Shown here piece after piece: positions 59,198 to 64,000 of a stretch of 64,000 nt of DNA (position 1 is its first letter; each line of letters begins with the position of its first letter). The DNA comes from Chloroflexota bacterium. Its GTDB lineage: Bacteria; Chloroflexota; Anaerolineae; Aggregatilineales; Phototrophicaceae. The notes under the pieces are model-generated. The model did not search any database. It was not told where the DNA came from and saw nothing but the letters and a program-made list of their open reading frames with translations. The stretch covers positions 34,245 to 98,244 of the forward strand of contig JAPPEU010000073.1 of the NCBI GenBank assembly GCA_028875245.1, written 5' to 3'. Both the position numbers and the translations under genes were made by a program.

Positions 59198-60223
59198 TGT
59201 TAATCCCAAACCTTCGGCGCAAGCGGCAATCTCGCGCCAGGTTGCCTCGGGCAAATCAATGCCATTCGCCAGCCGCTGGCGCCGATTGCGCGCCTCCACC
59301 TCGCCGGGATAGAGCACCTCGCCATCCAGCGGATCCGTCTTCACGAAATCAATGATCGCGTCGACCTGGCCTTTGAAGGCGGCCAAGGGACCAAAGCGCG
59401 AGATGTCAATCATCAGAATCACCGTGCCCCAGCGGTCTTCCAACGGCGGCTGCTTATCCGAGCGGAGCGACGCCATCAGCGTGAAGAAGCCGACCATCAT
59501 CGCCAGCGCATAGCCTTTGTGCCCGACATCGGGCAGGCCCATCGGCCGCAAGGCGCCGCCCTTGGCCAAAGCCGTCGGATCGGAGGTCGGCTGCCAATCG
59601 GCATCGACGATCCAGTCGCCGGGCAGCCGCTCGCCCTTGTCCACCGCCACCATCACCTTGCCGGCCGCCGAAATCGAGGTGGCGAAATCGAGAATGACCG
59701 CGCCATGCGTCTCGCTCGGGAAGCCCATCGCAATCGGGTTGGCGCCGATCTTGCGGCCGGTCCCGTTCAGCGGCACGACGATCGAGCGCGGCCCGCCCAG
59801 GCAGCCGTCCCAGATCATCGACGCCATGCCCGCTGCCGCGCCCATCTCGGCGTAGGTGCCGAGGCGGCCGGTATGCCCTTCGTGGTACATCGATACCAGG
59901 CCGACGCCTTGGGCGCGCGCCTTGTCGATAGCGAGCTCGGTCGCCTGTTTGGCGATCACCTGGCCGAAGGTCCAATTGCCGCAGATCTGCGCCATTGACG
60001 CCGTTTCTTCGACGATTTCCGGCTCGGCCGCCGGCAGCAGCTCGCCTTTCTCAATGGAGCGCGCGTAGTAGGGTGTGCGGATCACGCCGTGCGAATCGTG
60101 CCCGGCCAGATTGGCGTTGACCAGATGCTCGGCGACGATCTCCGCGTAATCCGCCCGCGCGCCGGCCGCCGCCAGAATCCGCCCGATGAATCCACTCAGG
60201 GCATCGGCTTGTAAGTTTGGCAT
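59165..60223 (-). CDS. Malate/L-lactate dehydrogenase family oxidoreductase (Ldh_2)
   Basis: The 352-residue enzyme is an NAD(P)-dependent dehydrogenase of the Ldh_2 family (malate, ureidoglycolate, sulfolactate or keto-proline reductases). Marks are AEHLVNANLAGHDSHGVIRTPYYARSIEKGEL with the catalytic His-containing DSHG, ELAIDKARAQGVGLVSMYHEGHTGRLGTY, GANPIAMGFPSETHGAVILDFATS and GHKGYALAMMVGF. The final residues PIPRPLPPK are read from the C/G-rich element at 59086-59197, which also supplies the stop, so the natural C-terminus has been replaced or extended. Substrate undetermined. Confidence 0.92.
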   Translation of the reverse strand: MPNLQADALSGFIGRILAAAGARADYAEIVAEHLVNANLAGHDSHGVIRTPYYARSIEKGELLPAAEPEIVEETASMAQICGNWTFGQVIAKQATELAIDKARAQGVGLVSMYHEGHTGRLGTYAEMGAAAGMASMIWDGCLGGPRSIVVPLNGTGRKIGANPIAMGFPSETHGAVILDFATSISAAGKVMVAVDKGERLPGDWIVDADWQPTSDPTALAKGGALRPMGLPDVGHKGYALAMMVGFFTLMASLRSDKQPPLEDRWGTVILMIDISRFGPLAAFKGQVDAIIDFVKTDPLDGEVLYPGEVEARNRRQRLANGIDLPEATWREIAACAEGLGLTSPIPRPLPPK

Positions 60224-60408
60224 TCTATCCCTTCCTCTATTATTAGTTTTATTCCGCAGATCAAGTGGCGCCGGTCCGATAGGTTTGGCAGCGCCGCTTG
60301 AGCCGAGTCAATTCGGCACAGTTTGCCTGCATTGCGCATTTTGGTCAATTAAGAACTTGGCATGAGGTTCGCGCGGGCCCCTGGCGATAACCGGTATCGG
60401 CACGATCG

Positions 60409-62253
60409 TCAGCCGAAGTGAGGTTCGTAGTCCAGGCCATAATAGAGCCGCCATCGCCACTTCAACTTACTCACACCGTATTGGGCCAGTGTTGAGTCGA
60501 TTCGCGTCGGATGAAGGTAGGGAAACCCTTCTGTATCCAGCGCCGGGCTGCCTTCGTCGCGCAGTTTGAGAATGCGCTGATGCGTTTCGTCCCAAACTGC
60601 GGCAGCTGCGGCGAAGTCATCAACTCGTCTTGCCTGGCCAAGGACAATACCGCCGGCGATGATGATAACGGCCAGCAAGCTCGCCAGCCGAGACCAGCGA
60701 ATCCAGCCCGCGCTGAAATATGACATCCCGCCGCAGCGCTTGATCAATATGCCGGCCAGCGCGCCCCATAAAAGGCCCGAAGTCATAAGCAGAAAAGTTA
60801 TGGGCGCGAACGTGCGTTCATAGATGAAGCCTTGCCCCCAAAGCGAGACGCCGATAATCATCGCGAACGTGATCAGCATGATGCCGGTAACCAGGACGGC
60901 GAGCAATTGCAGCCGGCGCGCTTTCGGCTCGTCCACGATGACCGCAAGCTGCGACGCAAGCATGATAGTTAATGTGAGAGCGGTTAGGATCATGTATGAC
61001 GAGGCTCGGTATTCGTTGGTTCGAATTTGTGTCAATGTGAAGAGCGCGGCGATGGCAAGCGCGGCGAAGCTGCTGAAGATTGTTAGGCCTTTCGGCCGAT
61101 TTAGCAGATTGCCGAGCAGACTGCGTTTCCAGATCAAGAGCAGCAAAGCAAGGATCGCAGCGAGATTGACGCCCAGGATAAGGGCAAAGCGAAGGCTGAA
61201 GCGCCAGAAAAACAGCGGTTCGTCGCTTGTGTGCGCCCATAAAAACGGCAACAGGATGATCTGCGTTATCAAGCAGAGCCACAGGCCTGAGGCCGCGACC
61301 GGGACGCGCGCGCGCCTTGCTTCAAGTGGCGCGGGCTGGTAGTTGAGCAGCGTCACAAACATCCCGGTCGTCAGCATCAGCATGAAGCCGGCGAAGGCAG
61401 CCTGATGACCGGCGTATTGCAAGACGAGCTCTATCGTGTGGCCTAGCAGTTCGCCGATGTCGCGCAGAGGGGACATAACGCGGCCAAAGTTTACCGGCTG
61501 CGATGCGCGATGAGCCACGCCGGGCGCGCTCAACTGCACGAGTAAACTGGCGAAACTGCCCAGGCAGGCAGCGCTTGCAAGGCTGAGGTGAATCCGCCGC
61601 AACGGCGCTGCAAGATAAACAGAAACACATGCAGCCAGCAGCGCCATAAAGCTCAACTGAAACACCAAGTACATCTCCGAAAAGCCGGCGTTTATGAATC
61701 CGAGCAGCGCCGCTGCAATTGCCGCGAGGGTTAGCCGTCCTTCGCTACGCAGCCGCCCGGCTGTCTCAAGTGAAAGCATCAGACAAAGCACGAGGATTGT
61801 TGCTGGCAAGCTGTTTTCTACCGACGCCGAGAACCAGAAAAAAGTTTGCCAGGTAAAGAAGCCGTTGAAAGTTGCCGCAACCGCCAGCGACGCCATCACC
61901 ACCGCCGCAATGCCGCGGCCATGCGCGACGCCAAGATAAGACAGCACTCTTATGTTGAACCAAAGAAAACCGAGGAAACTCGTAGTGGCCAAGATAATGG
62001 GGAACAGCGACGGAATCGCTACAGCGTGGGCAGCTAACAAGCCATAAATCAGTTGATTGCTGTAGTCTCCAGACCAATTGTTCCGCCAAAAGATTAAAGC
62101 CTGCCAGGTTCCGTCATGCAAGGCCTTCCCCAGGTAGGCGTAGTCGTCCACTATGAGCCGGCTGAACTGACCGAGGTAGAGGCACATCAGCAGCGGAACC
62201 AGCGCCAGCAGCAGGCCGCCCGCGCCCAGCATTCGCTTTCTCAACCGGGTCAT
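60409..62253 (-). CDS. Polytopic membrane protein (DUF6056-like)
   Basis: From ATG 62253 (GAGGG seven bases upstream) the product is 614 residues. The frame continues to 62436 without a start signal. It has about 12-14 transmembrane helices, a short first loop with IVDDYAYLGKALHDGTW and WRNNWSGDYSNQLIYGLLA, and a soluble C-terminal tail (RRVDDFAAAAAVWDETHQRILKLR). The acidic DDY and WSGDYSN loop motifs recall DUF6056 and GT-C-type lipid-linked glycosyltransferases, so an envelope sugar transfer role is possible. Confidence 0.8.
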   Translation of the reverse strand: MTRLRKRMLGAGGLLLALVPLLMCLYLGQFSRLIVDDYAYLGKALHDGTWQALIFWRNNWSGDYSNQLIYGLLAAHAVAIPSLFPIILATTSFLGFLWFNIRVLSYLGVAHGRGIAAVVMASLAVAATFNGFFTWQTFFWFSASVENSLPATILVLCLMLSLETAGRLRSEGRLTLAAIAAALLGFINAGFSEMYLVFQLSFMALLAACVSVYLAAPLRRIHLSLASAACLGSFASLLVQLSAPGVAHRASQPVNFGRVMSPLRDIGELLGHTIELVLQYAGHQAAFAGFMLMLTTGMFVTLLNYQPAPLEARRARVPVAASGLWLCLITQIILLPFLWAHTSDEPLFFWRFSLRFALILGVNLAAILALLLLIWKRSLLGNLLNRPKGLTIFSSFAALAIAALFTLTQIRTNEYRASSYMILTALTLTIMLASQLAVIVDEPKARRLQLLAVLVTGIMLITFAMIIGVSLWGQGFIYERTFAPITFLLMTSGLLWGALAGILIKRCGGMSYFSAGWIRWSRLASLLAVIIIAGGIVLGQARRVDDFAAAAAVWDETHQRILKLRDEGSPALDTEGFPYLHPTRIDSTLAQYGVSKLKWRWRLYYGLDYEPHFG

Positions 62254-62356
62254 TGGGCGCCCTCGTATTTGGCCGCTCGCCTCGGGGCGCTGGTCCAGGG
62301 CCCTGCGCAGCATGCCTGCACTACAGAGCCTCTCCTGTCTCGCAGCCGCCTCGCAT

Positions 62357-63718
62357 TCAGCGGCCCTTCCCGACGGGGATGCTGTATTCGCCGCGCTCCC
62401 ACATCCGCGCGACATTCCCGTCCGCATCCAGCTCAAAGCGCAGCGTCTCGTTGGACTGACCGGCCTCGCAAAGAGTGAAGACGCCCTCTTCTTCCGTTGG
62501 CTCCAGCGTCACGGCTGGCGCGTCGATGTCGTCGAGGTTGATAACCTGCAGCTTCCCGCCGCGAATGATGACTTTGCCGCGCGCCCAGTCGCTTTCGTAT
62601 TCGCCCAGGTATTGCTTCCACTCCGGCCTGGCTTCAGGCGGCGCCTCGGCAGTGGCTTTGATGATCTCCGGCAAAACGATCTTGTAGGCTTCTTTCACAT
62701 AACTGTGCGGGTCGCTTCCCAGCGAATTGGTCAAGACGATCACGCCGGTTTTGTGCGCGCGGCAGATTGTGAAGTCAGTCAAGTAGCCGGGGTAACCGCC
62801 GCCATGCCCGCTGATCACCCAATCCTTAATGCGGTAAAGCCCCATGCCCAAGCCATAGCCGCTCTTCCAGCCATCGTCAAGCCAGTGAACGCGGTGCATA
62901 TCAGCCAGCGTGTGCGCCGAAAGCACATCATGCCCGCTCCCGCCGAGATGGAAGCCGGCGTATTTGACCAGGTCATTCACCGACGAGGCGAAATTGGCCG
63001 AGGCCTCGAAGCCATTCATCAGCCAGAATGGCAGGACAGCGCGCTGATAGCCCGCTTTCTCACGGGTATAACCGATCGCCAGCAGCGGGTCATCGGCGCT
63101 CGGCAGCGGACGCGTCTCGCTCATTCCCAGCGGATCGAGCACATGCCGCTGCAGATAATCCGCCCAGGGCTGGCCGGAGGCCGCCGCGATGATGCCGCCC
63201 AGGAGCGAGTAACCGAGGTTGCTGTAAGCGAATTTCTCATAGGGCGGGCGGGTCGCCTTGCGCGCTTGCGTATCGGCAACGAAGGCCGCCCAACTTGGCG
63301 CCTCGCATTCCGTCCACATCGGGTTGACTGAATCGCGCGGCAAGCCGGCCGTGTGCGTCAGCAAATTGCGGATTGTGACCGCCGGCGCATCACGGTAACG
63401 CAAATCGAACCAGTCCAGATGCCGCGAGACGGGGTCATCCAGGCTCAGCGCTCCGGCGTCGCGCAGCTGCAGGATGGCGGTCGCGGTGAAAGTCTTGGTG
63501 ATGCTGGCGATGCGAAAACGCGTATCCAGCGTCACCGGCGCGCCCGTTTCCATATCGGCAAAGCCATAACCCGCCCCCCACAGCAAGGCGCCATCGTAGA
63601 CGACGCCGATGGCCAGGCCAGGTTGATGCCGCTGCTCAACTTGATGCGCCACCCATTTATCGAGGATGTCCAGCGCCGTCGCCAGGTCGGCCTTGTCTGT
63701 AAGAAGCGGAATCGTCAT
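62357..63718 (-). CDS. Class C beta-lactamase-like serine hydrolase
   Basis: From ATG 63718 the product is 453 residues. The serine-hydrolase triad motifs are SITK (SxxK near residue 69), YSN in FAYSNLGYSLLGGIIAAASG and HGG in WVISGHGGGYPGYLTDF. A C-terminal lipocalin-like domain of about 80 residues (KQYLGEYESDWARGKVIIRGGKLQVIN) is typical of these esterase/peptidase relatives. No signal peptide is visible, so it is probably cytoplasmic and not a resistance enzyme. The open frame reaches 63757. Confidence 0.92.
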   Translation of the reverse strand: MTIPLLTDKADLATALDILDKWVAHQVEQRHQPGLAIGVVYDGALLWGAGYGFADMETGAPVTLDTRFRIASITKTFTATAILQLRDAGALSLDDPVSRHLDWFDLRYRDAPAVTIRNLLTHTAGLPRDSVNPMWTECEAPSWAAFVADTQARKATRPPYEKFAYSNLGYSLLGGIIAAASGQPWADYLQRHVLDPLGMSETRPLPSADDPLLAIGYTREKAGYQRAVLPFWLMNGFEASANFASSVNDLVKYAGFHLGGSGHDVLSAHTLADMHRVHWLDDGWKSGYGLGMGLYRIKDWVISGHGGGYPGYLTDFTICRAHKTGVIVLTNSLGSDPHSYVKEAYKIVLPEIIKATAEAPPEARPEWKQYLGEYESDWARGKVIIRGGKLQVINLDDIDAPAVTLEPTEEEGVFTLCEAGQSNETLRFELDADGNVARMWERGEYSIPVGKGR

Positions 63719-63880
63719 GGGAAACCCGTGTCGTTGATTGTGGCGGATACATCTCAAATACTATACAGCAATGCGTATTCGACGCAATGCAAGTCAAGCG
63801 CGATAGACATGGAGTACGCCGGATTCAGGGGTTGTCGCTGTTTTCCAGATCTTTGGTGCTTTGCCACACCATCACAAATC

Positions 63881-63956
63881 TGCAGGGGCGACTTGTCAAG
63901 TCGCCAGTGCCCAAAACTTATGCAATCGACGGGCGACCAGGTTGGTCGCCCCTACA
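63881..63956. repeat. Double-hairpin repeat
   Basis: TGCAGGGGCGACTT-GTC-AAGTCGCC, then GGGCGACC-AGGT-TGGTCGCCCCTACA, followed by AAGGCTTGTCCGGTA as at 55800. The end of the window (63719-64000) shows nothing else. Confidence 0.75.
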
Positions 63957-64000
63957 AGGCTTGTCCGGTACTGCATTTCTTACGCAACAACAACTGAAAT

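Overview
The window is a high-GC (about 60-65 %), densely coded bacterial fragment. It most likely comes from an uncultured member of the Chloroflexota (Anaerolineae-like). That is an inference from several features together: a CofE-type F420 glutamyl ligase, a giant VWA surface protein with a Thr-Pro-Thr-Asp repeat stalk, VanW and TolB-like propeller proteins, scattered single-copy housekeeping genes (rpsD, trmD and recF, each away from its classical operon), and intergenic regions full of short palindromic repeats. No rRNA, tRNA or CRISPR array was found.

Layout. 1-2.4 kb: end of an unknown gene, rpsD, and two AT-richer orphan genes. 2.4-5.2 kb (minus): pepF, a DUF3052 gene and a heptose-1-P adenylyltransferase-like gene in one tight unit. 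5.4-11.9 kb: small coiled-coil genes, a PIN-TRAM membrane protein, a DUF4013-like protein, a GT9 heptosyltransferase-like enzyme, and an enoyl-CoA hydratase overlapping an unknown gene. 11.9-15.3 kb (minus): a single-chain MmeI-like restriction-modification enzyme that has itself been invaded by repeat elements. 15.5-25.5 kb: a divergent protein kinase, a secreted TSP3/SH3b/propeller protein, cofE, a duplicated-SWIM protein, a VanW protein, a sucrase/ferredoxin-like protein and a two-gene unit of unknown function closed by a clear terminator. 25.6-29.1 kb: fetA- and fetB-like transporter genes separated by trmD, an acetyltransferase and an ITPase/XTPase. 29.1-31.8 kb: a small defence-like island (DUF433/DUF5615 toxin-antitoxin pair, then a DUF3696-type ATPase with a PIN-like partner). 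31.9-47.5 kb: YcaQ-like glycosylase, BatA/VWA protein, FAD oxidoreductase, Fur regulator, thiolase plus fused CoA-transferase, class IV aminotransferase, a YraQ-type permease with its TIGR03943-like partner, a TolB-like propeller and recF. 47.5-64 kb: SRPBCC protein, a three-gene phage-structure-like module, GT4, YvlD-like protein, the giant VWA/TPT protein, DUF2461, cyclophilin, a helical-repeat protein, Ldh_2 dehydrogenase, a DUF6056-like membrane protein and a class C serine hydrolase.

The most interesting signals are mobile or repetitive. (1) A 477-bp, exactly in-frame cassette at 12180-12656 carries a DUF559 endonuclease-like domain between inverted copies of a C/G-rich repeat. It sits inside the C-terminal part of the MmeI-like enzyme. 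Near-identical ends without the nuclease occur at 59086-59197, so the element appears to exist in full and empty, MITE-like forms. (2) A composite repeat of about 140-160 bp, made of a CACAGCC/GCTCACAC arm plus a double hairpin with compensating stem changes, occurs at least six times. Its double-hairpin part occurs in many more gaps. (3) A perfect 63-bp direct repeat of the 3' end of fetB brackets the toxin-antitoxin module. (4) An overlapping ATPase/PIN-like pair is a plausible two-gene anti-phage system.

Gene functions are inferred from motifs and family memory only; no database search was possible.
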